From Hydractinia symbiolongicarpus (taxonomy: Eukaryota; Cnidaria; Hydrozoa; Anthoathecata; Hydractiniidae): DNA of 64,000 nucleotides. This document shows positions 11,108-19,002 of this stretch, one piece after another. The translations under genes were made by a program, and so were the position numbers. The stretch spans positions 30,343,851 to 30,407,850 of the forward strand of contig NC_079877.1 in assembly GCF_029227915.1 (NCBI RefSeq), given 5' to 3'. Position 1 is the first letter of the stretch; each line of letters starts with the position of its first letter. The notes beneath the pieces were generated by a model that saw only the letters and a program-made list of their open reading frames with translations, did not search any database and had not been told where the DNA came from.

Positions 11108-11185
11108 AGTGATAGGATTCAACTGTGTCTATAATGGCCCCTAGCGTACGTAGTAATGCTATCAATGATAATAAAACATAAATTC

Positions 11186-11396
11186 TCAAATAACAACACG
11201 GAAGCAGTTTTTGTTATATAATTAAAACATCTGTCAATCAAACGCTTATAACAACAGGATTTTACATACCAGAAAGTTGTTTACATAAGAAAAAGTCAAA
11301 ACGAAAGTAGCCGTTGATAAGGATATTTGGTATGTAAGGAATGCATTGTTCTCTATTGTTATTCTGGTTTGATTGACATTTAATTGACGTCATTCT
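11186..11396. promoter_or_regulatory. Conserved non-coding block with nested inverted repeats
   Basis: Nearly identical to 56985-57199 in element C although it encodes nothing. It contains a perfect 12-bp inverted repeat (TGTCAATCAAAC at 11232-11243, GTTTGATTGACA at 11367-11378). Inside that lies a 10-bp one (TTACATACCA at 11262-11271, TGGTATGTAA at 11328-11337). It lies between the element terminus and the 3' end of the first leftward gene. Candidate roles are a replication origin, packaging signal or structured RNA; this is inference. Confidence 0.55.
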
Positions 11397-12566
11397 TTAT
11401 CTAAACAAATACCATATGAAATAACCTGTTGTCATAGCCATCACAAGAGCGATCTTCTCATCTTCGTTTGTAGGAGTTTCATCAGGAGTATCTTTGTGGT
11501 AGGGCACAGTAATATGCTGATCGGTAATGTGTTTATTAGGAACAGGCACAGTAATATGTTTATCAGGAATCTTTTTATGTGTTTCAGCTGTTTTTTCAAT
11601 CACATTGACTTTTCGATTAATCCCAATCGTCAGATCTTCACCCGATATTAAAATCTTGTTGTTGTAACCTACCACCCCTGTTTTAATTTTGAGATTCATG
11701 TCACTAGGTAACATATAAATGCCTTGTCCAACCGAATAATCAACCTTGCTTGAAGCGTAGTTTAACGTATCCTGATAACGTTTAATGTCCTCCTGAATAT
11801 CAACTCTACGGTTAACAATGTCTTCAAGGTTGTTCATAAAAACTCTTTGAGCCGTCAAAGCGCTTGAATCATTACCCAAGATAGAAGAACGGGTTGAGGC
11901 TTGAGAACTAAGAACAAGATAAGCATACGCCCTAACACTGTTCGAAATCCTTACAAGGCCTGTTTTTCTAAAGCCATTAGATTTTTCCACAATCCATCGT
12001 GTCATGGAGTCGTCTGTGAAATAACTCAAGCCCGGAGTTGGATAGTTTTTACGTCTTTTTTGATATGAGCTGAAAAAGTATTGACCTCTGTATTTCATAG
12101 GATTAGAATCAACGTCATATTCACCACATATTTTTAGAAATTCTTCGTTTGAATAAGGATTGTCATATTGATTAAAACTATCTTCAAAAGGTAGAGGTGT
12201 CTGCAAGCGCTTAATGATTCGTCTAATGTGATAATAGACTTGAAAACGATATACCGATCTGATCATAGATCTACCTTCTTTCAGGTGTTCGGAACTGACT
12301 CCACAAGCACTTGAAGCACACCAAGTGGCAAAATTGAGTTGGGTTTGCCATAATTTAAACGGTTGTTCATTCCAAATTTTCATACGTTGTTCGTTTTGAT
12401 TCAGTTCGTAATTGGTAAAAATATTAGGAAAGACAGCAGGAAAAGAGCCATTTTCGGAGACAATAATGGTCTGTTTGTATAGATCCTTCCCATCCAATAT
12501 CTGAAAGTCCAGTCCTCCATTTGGCTTATAGGCCGCATTTGAGTTGTATTTGAAAATGCTATCCAT
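11397..12566 (-). CDS. Conserved membrane-anchored protein of the element (unknown function)
   Basis: About 389 aa when started at the methionine matching the element C homologue (57200-58381); an in-frame ATG 24 bp upstream would give 397 aa. The N-terminal ~270 residues are rich in aromatic residues and Arg, with a Cys-containing segment (FATWCASSACGVSSEHL). A variable linker follows with repeats of KHITVP/KHITD type near residues 335-365. A single C-terminal hydrophobic segment (ALVMAMTTGYFIWYLF) suggests tail anchoring. It is divergent to the next gene, with only 38 bp between the start codons. Two copies in the window differ by many substitutions yet both stay open, so the protein was maintained. 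I do not recognise a family; a structural or membrane-associated virion role is possible but unproven. Confidence 0.75.
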   Translation of the reverse strand: MDSIFKYNSNAAYKPNGGLDFQILDGKDLYKQTIIVSENGSFPAVFPNIFTNYELNQNEQRMKIWNEQPFKLWQTQLNFATWCASSACGVSSEHLKEGRSMIRSVYRFQVYYHIRRIIKRLQTPLPFEDSFNQYDNPYSNEEFLKICGEYDVDSNPMKYRGQYFFSSYQKRRKNYPTPGLSYFTDDSMTRWIVEKSNGFRKTGLVRISNSVRAYAYLVLSSQASTRSSILGNDSSALTAQRVFMNNLEDIVNRRVDIQEDIKRYQDTLNYASSKVDYSVGQGIYMLPSDMNLKIKTGVVGYNNKILISGEDLTIGINRKVNVIEKTAETHKKIPDKHITVPVPNKHITDQHITVPYHKDTPDETPTNEDEKIALVMAMTTGYFIWYLFR

Positions 12567-12604
12567 TCTTTTTGATTTAAATAATTCCACTCTCTAATAT
12601 AAGA
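12567..12604. promoter_or_regulatory. 38-bp divergent promoter region
   Basis: Lies between the start codons of the leftward 389-aa and rightward 186-aa genes. It shares tttgatttaaata and ctctaatataa with 58382-58419 in element C, where the spacing is also 38 bp. The A+T-rich core must serve both directions. Confidence 0.5.
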
Positions 12605-13165
12605 ATGTATATCACAATAAATGACGTAAATAGTGAAAAGACAATCTATTTGTATCACCCAATCACCAACCCACATGGTACAAAAGAAGTTGCGATCATG
12701 GAGATGATTTCGGACAATGTTACATATGAAATCACAGCCCCACTAAAAGTGACCATTGGAAAAGACAAAAAGTTGCTACCGAAAGGAAAATACACCGGCA
12801 GGGAGTTGAACGCATCTTTAGCAGGTGATGTCACATCCACACCATTAATCAAAGACCCTCGAGTAATCAAAACAAATAAGCTAACCAACATAACAGAACT
12901 ACATTTCAATCTGAATGAATTGGATAATACATTAAATCTTAAAAATGGTAGATATAGCAACACCATACTCACATATAATATATCTGAGTATGGTGATGTT
13001 ACACATATTGAGCCTAAAAACCCACAATATAAGAAACTAAAGAATGGTTTCCTTCAATCACTTACTTTGAAAATACCCGATCAAAATGGAGATCTGGTAA
13101 AAGATAGTCTGGGAACAACAGTTGTCCTTCACATAAGAGAGACAGCAGACAATAGGTTTGAATAA
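12605..13165 (+). CDS. Small beta-rich protein upstream of capsid gene (candidate minor capsid)
   Basis: 186 aa. It is homologous to 58420-58983 of element C (187 aa), with a variable stretch at residues 50-85 and a strongly conserved segment from about 95 to 160 (LHFNLNELDNTLNLK, YIEPKNPQYKKLK). There are no membrane segments; alternating hydrophobic residues suggest beta strands. It lies directly upstream of the major capsid gene in both elements and reads the same way. In adintoviruses and Polintons a penton-type minor capsid gene commonly sits near the major capsid gene, so that role is proposed from position only. Intact here although the next gene is broken. Confidence 0.7.
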   Translation: MYITINDVNSEKTIYLYHPITNPHGTKEVAIMEMISDNVTYEITAPLKVTIGKDKKLLPKGKYTGRELNASLAGDVTSTPLIKDPRVIKTNKLTNITELHFNLNELDNTLNLKNGRYSNTILTYNISEYGDVTHIEPKNPQYKKLKNGFLQSLTLKIPDQNGDLVKDSLGTTVVLHIRETADNRFE

Positions 13166-13236
13166 AATGTCATAGGTCTAATGAAGTATACGCTAACTGA
13201 GATAAAAGTAAAAATAAAATAAAAGTAATAAAAAAC

Positions 13237-14557
13237 ATGGAATACGGAAAAAGGTTAAATCCTGAACGTTCTCTTAGAACTGCTCATGGTGTAAAAGGAT
13301 CACACCAAAAAGTAATTGTGACACACAATCCAAGTGACATTGATCAAAACCAGTTGCTTTTGATTAGGTTTCCTAATTTAGGTAGCGATGATGTTATTGT
13401 TCCAGGTACTTCAAAACTAAGTTTCGACGTTGAACTCGAGTCAAAAGCCGACAAGAAAAGAACATTGGTCTCTAATATTGGAAGAGCGATTGTAAAAAAG
13501 TTGGCCTTCAAGTTTGAGGGTACCGAGATTTTGAGCATTGATGACTTTGATCTTTTCGGATGCTACAGAGATTTATGGCTAACCAAGTATGAAAAGAGAA
13601 ATGCAATCAGACAAGGCATCATATCCAATGATGGGTGTACGAAAAACTGTATGAAATTGAGGGTAAGCGCTTCGGATAAAGACGCATCCGATGTCTCAGA
13701 CAAAGCCATTGCTGATGCATACAAAAACAAGTTCACCATACCACTAGATTTTGAAATGTTAGATAGCACGATTCCATATTATCAAGCTGGATTAGGGTAT
13801 AGGTTATTTTATGAGATCACATTCAATAATTATGACAGGGTTGTATTATCAACTCCAACCAAACCTTCCGGTTCTGCCACGGCACCAGCACCGGACGCTA
13901 AATACAAAATAACTAACATATCTCTCGAATATGAGATTGTGACACAACCAACCTTAGCCAGATTCATTTTAAATGAATACGAAAACATGGCTTTACTTAT
14001 ACGATAGGTTTTTGAGACATAGACAAATTAGAGTGGATAAGTCGGACCCAACGTGGAATTGGTCATTCAATACACCTTGTAAATCTTTGAAGGGTATATT
14101 GGTTTTGTTTGAAGACGAACAAGCCTACAAACGAGATACCGGTAAGTTCTACAATCCGAAAATTAAAAAGGTATCCGCCATAGTAGAGGGTAAGCCTAAC
14201 CAACTTTGTGCTCAAGGTATGCAGCCGTTTGAACATTACAATGAAATTTGTAAGTATTTTGCCGAGGGTAAACCAAAGGATGTCAATGCCAGCGAAATCA
14301 AAAAACATCTGCAATTAAATGATGTAAAAGTCTCCGATTACTTAACTAACAAATATGCTCTATGGTTAGATTTCAGAACCATAGGTGAAAACTCCCTGCA
14401 TGGGACCGGTCGACGGATTGAAAATGCAAGTGAGGGAATCACCCTACAAATTGAAAAGACAGCAGAAACCGCAGGATCCTTAAACGCCTATATATATCTA
14501 ATCATGGACGCTCAACTAAACATTCAAAACGGTGAAATTATGGATGTACTTTATTAA
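13237..14557 (+). pseudogene. Major capsid protein (double jelly-roll, Polinton type), frameshifted
   Basis: Two overlapping open pieces, 13237-14007 (256 aa) and 13973-14557 (194 aa), together match the single 439-aa capsid gene of element C along its whole length. The reading frame breaks near 13995, where one extra base is present relative to element C, within a stretch that is otherwise well conserved. Capsid hallmarks seen in the first piece are the NIGRAIVKKL and FTIPLDFEML segments, the NNYDRVVLS strand, and a Gly/Pro/Ala-rich loop before YKITNISLEYEIV. The second piece carries the remaining strands and ends QLNIQNGEIMDVLY as in element C. No slippery heptamer or downstream structure was recognised, so I read it as a mutation (or sequencing error) rather than programmed frameshifting. 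Confidence 0.85.
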
Positions 14558-14563
14558 GATAGA

Positions 14564-14980
14564 ATGGCGAAAAACACACTTTACATGAAAGAGCCCCACA
14601 CAGCATTATTCGTTGGTCCTACGGGATGCGGAAAATCCAAACGTGTAAAAAGGTTGAAGCAGGTAAGAGGTTGGCGGAATACAACCGTAAAATGCGGGAA
14701 GAATATAAAAAAAGCGGCCATGGCACAAACACAGCCGACGCCTCAGACACAGCCGACTCAGAAAGACAATGCCGAAGAGGCAGAACCTACCATCGTCCCA
14801 AATGAAAAGCCTATGAACTACGCTATAGGGGGAATAATAGCCATCGGTTTGATTGGTGGATTTGCTTATTTTGTGTATAAACAGAAAGACAATGTACTAT
14901 TTGCTATAACTGGGCCGAAGGGTACCCCACCACAAAAATCCAAAACACCTGTGAGAATAAGTAAACTTGAAATGGAATAA
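14564..14980 (+). pseudogene. Deletion fusion: packaging-ATPase start joined to a small membrane protein
   Basis: The 138-aa frame starts like the ATPase of element C and keeps its Walker A motif (GPTGCGKS). At residue ~28 it passes into sequence matching the 134-aa single-pass membrane protein of element C (61642-62046). About 1.25 kb, holding nearly all of the ATPase and the whole 206-aa membrane protein, is missing at about 14648; short common bases (gt, aaaa) at the join suggest microhomology-mediated deletion. The first ~25 residues after the join are out of frame relative to the membrane protein; the frame is regained before MAQTQ. The hydrophobic segment (NYAIGGIIAIGLIGGFAYFVYK) and the C-terminal SKLEME remain. 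No ATPase function is possible. Confidence 0.8.
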
Positions 14981-14984
14981 AGGG

Positions 14985-15002
14985 ATAATATAGCGATATT
15001 AT
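14985..15002. promoter_or_regulatory. Near-palindromic site upstream of MDKKS gene
   Basis: ATAATATAGCGATATTAT differs by one base from the perfect 18-bp palindrome at the same place in element C (62051-62068). It lies 23 bp before the start codon. Confidence 0.5.
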
Positions 15003-15024
15003 AATCTCACAGTATAGAAATAAC

Positions 15025-15324
15025 ATGGACAAGAAAAGTTTAATCAACGATATATATAAAGCATCAGTCGTCTGCGTTTTCGCTGTAGGCTATTCAATGC
15101 TAGGAAAAAAGGTGTTAAAAATGTCACCACCCTCAATTCAAAAGTTTGACTTGGAAGATACCGGAAAGCTAGTCGCCATCGTCGCCGCTAGTGAAATGTC
15201 AAGGAACTATAAATATCTAAACATGGCTTCAATTGCAATGATGTTGGGAGGGGCCTTAGCCAATGCTTTGGCTTTTACAGGCTCAAGCTATCTCTTTTTC
15301 AAGCTTATCAAAAGACAGAATTGA
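15025..15324 (+). pseudogene. Small membrane protein (MDKKS family), 3' deleted and fused
   Basis: Residues 1-60 match the 75-aa element C protein (62088-62315), including one hydrophobic segment (SVVCVFAVGYSMLGKKVLK). After ASEMSR the sequence jumps, by a ~220-bp deletion, to the start of the next-but-one gene (NMASIAMMLGG). It therefore loses its own C-terminus and all of the intervening 47-aa gene found in element C. The join falls at a shared ctataaatat/taaacatgg stretch. The frame then runs out after an extra T in a T-run near 15297. Confidence 0.75.
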
Positions 15325-15652
15325 TAAGGAAAGAAAGCATCATGATCTAGCCATAGAACAGCTGCAAAAAGCTCAGGTTTTGTGGCAACGTAAAAGACAA
15401 GAGAGAGTAGACTTTATCAATAAGCAGCTCAGACTTGAAAAGAAGGCCGAAGGAAAATTCATAGAGCTAAACGATGCAATGCGTGAATATAAAAAAGTGT
15501 TTGGAGATAGATCAATTCTTACGGATCTACCGCGGGAACCTGTATTGAGCGACTTTTATACACCTAGTAAGGATCAACATGAAAGGGAATTGGCCTTTAT
15601 CGCGCTAAGTATGATCGGTGTCGGTGGTGCTGTGTGGTATTTCGAAAGATAG
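15233..15652 (+). pseudogene. Membrane/coiled-coil protein (141-aa family), frameshifted
   Basis: Homologue of 62489-62914. The start MASIAMMLGGALANALAFTGSSYLF is in one frame and the rest (SSLSKDRIDKERKHH... to GGAVWYFER) in another. The frame breaks at a T homopolymer near 15293-15297 that is one base longer than in element C. The body is an N-terminal hydrophobic segment, a highly charged helix of ~70 residues (coiled-coil-like) and a C-terminal hydrophobic segment. Function unknown. Confidence 0.75.
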
Positions 15653-15686
15653 TACTCCTAGTACTCCTAGTACTACCGGTACTCTA

Positions 15687-15707
15687 TGTTACATGATGCG
15701 TGTAACA
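15687..15707. terminator. Hairpin between convergent genes
   Basis: TGTTACATG-ATG-CGTGTAACA, a 9-bp stem with one G-U and a 3-nt loop. It sits between the ends of the rightward 141-aa gene and the leftward coiled-coil gene. Element C has the perfect version at the same place. It is preceded by three short repeats of tagtactcc. Confidence 0.6.
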
Positions 15708-15725
15708 TATAATCTATACAAGGAT

Positions 15726-17014
15726 CTAACGCTTTGTCACGAAATAGGTGTATATCAGACCTCCGATTCCAACTATCAAAGCCCACAAATTTTGACTCAA
15801 CCAACCAACCGCTTCTTTCGCTCTATTGAGTATCCACGATACTATTGATCCTATTATACCGGGTAGGGTTGCAGCCGCCACCCCGGCCAACCTTTCCAAG
15901 AGAGATCCCAACGCATTCAACTTGTTTTTTATCCAGGACCGGAGGTCCTTTGCACCACCTTCGGTTGTACAACCCTTTTCATGATTTTGTGCGTTACCGG
16001 TGGATGACCCCCCACCCCCAGGCGTCAAAGTTTCTACGAGAAGGCCGATAACCATGCCAAATGCCGTTAGTACACTGACAACAGTGATACCCTGCTCACG
16101 GAATAGTGTTCGTATCTTCTCACCCAATGTTGTATCTTTGTCAAGGAGTTTAGTAATCGTCTCCTTGATGCTTGTTATTTGACTTTTAAGTTTACCTTTG
16201 AGAATAACAATAATCTCTTGCCGACCTTTCAACTCATTTTGCAAACCTTCCAACCTTTCCCTTCATTTTGTTGTTCCTCGGTCATATTTGGTGTGTTTTC
16301 CATCTCTTCCAACTTGTTTTTTTCTCTGTCAATATGCTGTTCGAGCTGAACCTTTTTTGCAACTTCATCCTGAAGAATTCCTCTTATGTTTCTCAATGAT
16401 CTATCCAATCCTAGCAATTCACGCATAGGATATTCAAATAGATCACCGGTCTGGGTTGCTTCATGGTCTACAGATTGTTTTTTGACCAATGAAATTAAAT
16501 CTTCCGTACTGTTTACCACATCCCCAGATATAGCTTCTAATTCTACATCACTTGCTGTTTCTATTTTAGATGATGAGGGTAGTTCTTCTTGTATTTTGTT
16601 TAGCTTAGCTGCCTGTCGGGCTGTAATCTCACCTTTTGGTATGTCAAAACCTAAATTACGCAGCCTTCTCTTGCCTAATATATCTGATATAGTACCGGTG
16701 GCTCTTAGTCTTCCATTGTTTGTCAAAGGTTCGCTTTTACCTCTGTAGTATAATTCACCATCCTTAATTTCAAAAAGGTCTGTATGTAGCACCTCAGGTT
16801 TTGACAGGTATCCTTCAGATAATCTATCATACAACCCTTCAACTATTTCCTGCAAAACTCTAGTATTCTGACTGAGACCTCCGAATGATGTTTCTTCCTT
16901 ACCCGGTGTGTGTATTTGTACTCGCGTACGGTCCCTGGTGGGTATGAGTGGTAAAGTTTCATCGGTACCTTCATCCGGTCTCCCATGGTCTCCAAAAGGG
17001 TCAATGTCTGCCAT
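15726..17014 (-). pseudogene. Long coiled-coil, glycine-linker membrane protein, frameshifted
   Basis: Two pieces: 16229-17014 (261 aa, N-terminal) and 15726-16253 (175 aa, C-terminal). Element C carries the same gene in one frame. A 4-base loss near 16259 breaks it. N-terminal part: acidic/polar head with a conserved RRLRNLGFDIPKG motif, then a heptad-like helix (VAKKVQLEQHIDREKNKLEE). C-terminal part: further charged helix, hydrophobic segment (ITVVSVLTAFGMVIGLLVE), a PGGGGSSTG linker, a second amphipathic region, and two hydrophobic stretches ending VTKR. It looks like a virion or host-membrane protein. I do not recognise a named family. Confidence 0.75.
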
Positions 17015-17066
17015 TTTTTATTATTTAGAGGATAGTTTTTTCTTTTTAATAAGGTAATAAACTAAA

Positions 17067-17717
17067 ATGGCCGAGTATTCGAGGGAGGAAAACACGTTTA
17101 AAACAAACACACTTAATTCCCAACTTGACGAGTTGGTAAAATTACAAAAGAAATTCCGGGACAAGGAGTATAAATACAACAAAGCACTAAACCGATTAGT
17201 GATTTCGCGCATAATCTTGGAAACCTTAGCCGTTACCAGTTCGATAGCAGCTACCGCTACCATTATTAGAAAATTTAGGAATTCTATAGGACTTTCCGGT
17301 ATATGCCTATCCAGCTCCGTTTCCCGTGCCATTATCGTAGCATTGATTAAGAGATATCGAAATAAACTTAACAAAGTCATGAAATCATGTCATGTTGTAA
17401 CATCTGCTATTGATGTGTTTGAAAGCACTTTATCACGGCAACCGTCTGATAATATTAGCCGCATGGAATTTCAATGTTTGCATGGTATATGCTATGAAGC
17501 TCTTGAAAAGATAAGTAAAATAGATGGAGAGGGAAACATTCTCAAAAGAATCATGAAAGGCGGGTTTTTTTATTATTTAGAGGATAGTTTTTTTTGTAAT
17601 AACCTAAAATGGCCGATCTTAAGATTTATCCAAAGTTACCCACCGCCCCCGAGTATTCGAGTGAGCAAGACAAGTTTAACACAAATACAGTTATTTCCCA
17701 ACTTGATGAGTTGGTAA
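17067..17717 (+). CDS. Two-hydrophobic-segment membrane protein, copy 1 (C-terminus altered)
   Basis: 216 aa. Residues 1-165 are a helical protein: charged N-terminal helix (LDELVKLQKKFRDKEYKYNKAL), two adjacent hydrophobic segments (about 50-85), a basic KRYRNKLNKVMK stretch and a helical tail. Compared with copy 3 it lacks 13 residues after the start (an in-frame 39-bp difference). Its natural C-terminus has been replaced: after KISKIDGEG the frame runs through the duplicated promoter of the next copy and over its start codon in another frame, ending in a Pro-rich tail. The two-helix hairpin suggests a membrane-active protein; the function is unknown. Confidence 0.6.
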   Translation: MAEYSREENTFKTNTLNSQLDELVKLQKKFRDKEYKYNKALNRLVISRIILETLAVTSSIAATATIIRKFRNSIGLSGICLSSSVSRAIIVALIKRYRNKLNKVMKSCHVVTSAIDVFESTLSRQPSDNISRMEFQCLHGICYEALEKISKIDGEGNILKRIMKGGFFYYLEDSFFCNNLKWPILRFIQSYPPPPSIRVSKTSLTQIQLFPNLMSW

Positions 17718-18295
17718 AATTACAAAACAAATTCCGGGACAAGGAGTATAAATACAACAAAGCACTAGACCGATTAGCGATTTCACTCTACATCTCAGAA
17801 ACCTTAGCCGTTACCAGTTCGATAGCAGCTACCGCTACCATTATTAGAAAATTTAGGAATTCTATAGGACTTTCCGGTATATGCCTATCCAGCTCCGTTT
17901 CCCGTGCCATTATCGTAGCATTGATTAAGAGATATCGAAATAAACTTAACAAAGTCATGAAATCATGTCATGTTGTAACATCTGCTATTGATGTGTTTGA
18001 AAGCACTTTATCACGGCAACCGTCTGATAATATTAGCCGCATGGAATTTCAATGTTTGCATGGTATATGCTATGAAGCTCTTGAAAAGATAAGTAAAATA
18101 GATGGAGAGGGAAACATTCTCAAAAGAATCATGAAAGGCGGGTTTTTTTATTATTTAGAGGATAGTTTTTTTTGTAATAACCTAAAATGGCCGATCTTAA
18201 GATTTATCCAAAGTTACCCACCGCCCCCGAGTATTCGAGTGAGCAAGACAAGTTTAACACAAATACAGTTATTTCCCAACTTGATGAGTTGGTAA
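17609..18295 (+). CDS. Membrane protein copy 2, crossover hybrid of copies 1 and 3
   Basis: 228 aa. The first ~66 codons (with upstream promoter) are identical to copy 3 at 18187. From about 17800 to 18180 the sequence is identical to copy 1 at about 17222-17602. The switch lies in the shared stretch around tcagaaaccttagcc. The repeat period is exactly 578 bp. This mosaic is what a single unequal crossover between copies 1 and 3 would produce. Like copy 1, its C-terminus reads into the promoter of the next gene and is probably not the original. Confidence 0.6.
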   Translation: MADLKIYPKLPTAPEYSSEQDKFNTNTVISQLDELVKLQNKFRDKEYKYNKALDRLAISLYISETLAVTSSIAATATIIRKFRNSIGLSGICLSSSVSRAIIVALIKRYRNKLNKVMKSCHVVTSAIDVFESTLSRQPSDNISRMEFQCLHGICYEALEKISKIDGEGNILKRIMKGGFFYYLEDSFFCNNLKWPILRFIQSYPPPPSIRVSKTSLTQIQLFPNLMSW

Positions 18296-18786
18296 AATTA
18301 CAAAACAAATTCCGGGACAAGGAGTATAAATACAACAAAGCACTAGACCGATTAGCGATTTCACTCTACATCTCAGAAACCTTAGCCATTTCCACCGGTA
18401 TTGGTGCGATAGCAACCAGCGCTACCCTTGTTGGAATTCCCATTTCTATAGGACTTTCCAGTGCATCCATAGGTGGAGCTATATCCTGTACCATTATCTC
18501 GGCATCGATTAAGAGATATCAAAAGAAACTAAACAAAGTCATGAAATTATGTGATGTTGTAACATCTGCTATTGCTGTGTTTAAAAACTCTTTCTCACGA
18601 GCATTGAATGATGATAATATTAGCCACATGGAATTTCAAACTTTGTGTGGTATATACTACGAAGCTCTGGAAAAGATGACCAAAACAGATAGAAAGATGG
18701 AGAGTGAAACACGCAATCAGTTTGAAAAAAGTTTATTGGCGAAAGTTCAAAGTCTAAAAAAGACGTTAAATCAGGAACAAAGTTAG
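18187..18786 (+). CDS. Membrane protein copy 3 (full-length form)
   Basis: 199 aa with a complete C-terminus. Charged helix at about 27-55; glycine-rich hydrophobic hairpin at about 62-105 (STGIGAIATSATLVGIPISIGL and ASIGGAISCTIISASI); basic stretch KRYQKKLNKVMK; helical C-terminal region (YEALEKMTKTDRKMESETRNQFEKS). No signal peptide. The architecture resembles small helical pore-type or membrane-remodelling proteins, but this is shape only. It is the only one of the three tandem copies whose 3' end is not cut by the duplication, so it is the best candidate for the ancestral product. Confidence 0.7.
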   Translation: MADLKIYPKLPTAPEYSSEQDKFNTNTVISQLDELVKLQNKFRDKEYKYNKALDRLAISLYISETLAISTGIGAIATSATLVGIPISIGLSSASIGGAISCTIISASIKRYQKKLNKVMKLCDVVTSAIAVFKNSFSRALNDDNISHMEFQTLCGIYYEALEKMTKTDRKMESETRNQFEKSLLAKVQSLKKTLNQEQS

Positions 18787-18858
18787 TAATGTGTGCCTGT
18801 ATACCACTCACATATTTCATGTGCTATTTAAAAAATTAATATTTGAAAGTAAGGCGGT

Positions 18859-18877
18859 TTATGACATTATGTGGCGC
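18859..18877 (+). pseudogene. Fragment of the 112-aa left-end gene, in opposite orientation
   Basis: Nineteen bases ending gtggcgc are identical to the reverse complement of 56612-56630, the last codons (YDIMWR) of the leftward gene of element C. In element A this gene is absent from the left end. The remnant reads rightwards and is followed after ~75 bp by the same hairpin that follows the gene in element C. Confidence 0.5.
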
Positions 18878-18953
18878 GATCGTCCCTTTTCCCCAATACT
18901 GAGTCATAGCGGCCTTACCTGCCGGCCGCCCTGCGCGATCCTCGGCACAATCG

Positions 18954-18976
18954 TCTTTACCAGAAACAGGTAAAGA
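18954..18976. terminator. Hairpin between convergent genes (copy 3 membrane gene / integrase)
   Basis: TCTTTACC-AGAAACA-GGTAAAGA, a perfect 8-bp stem with a 7-nt loop, 26 bp before the end of the integrase gene. A one-mismatch version lies at 56566-56588 in element C, just past the end of a leftward gene. Confidence 0.6.
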
Positions 18977-19002
18977 TACTTTTTATGTATCGTCCCCCTT
19001 TT

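Noticed and set aside
10986-11189. 67-aa Gly/Trp-rich open frame on the - strand
   Set aside because: It is the C-rich tract read as codons. The equivalent tract in element C does not keep the frame.
13960-14020. Programmed frameshift in the capsid gene of element A
   Set aside because: Element C encodes the same protein in one frame with no slippery site, and no pseudoknot or heptamer was recognised at the break. A simple indel explains it.
15726-16748. Plus-strand frames opposite the coiled-coil membrane gene (for example 15845-16051, 16386-16748)
   Set aside because: Antisense shadows of the homologous leftward gene. Element C shows similar shadows because the underlying gene is conserved.
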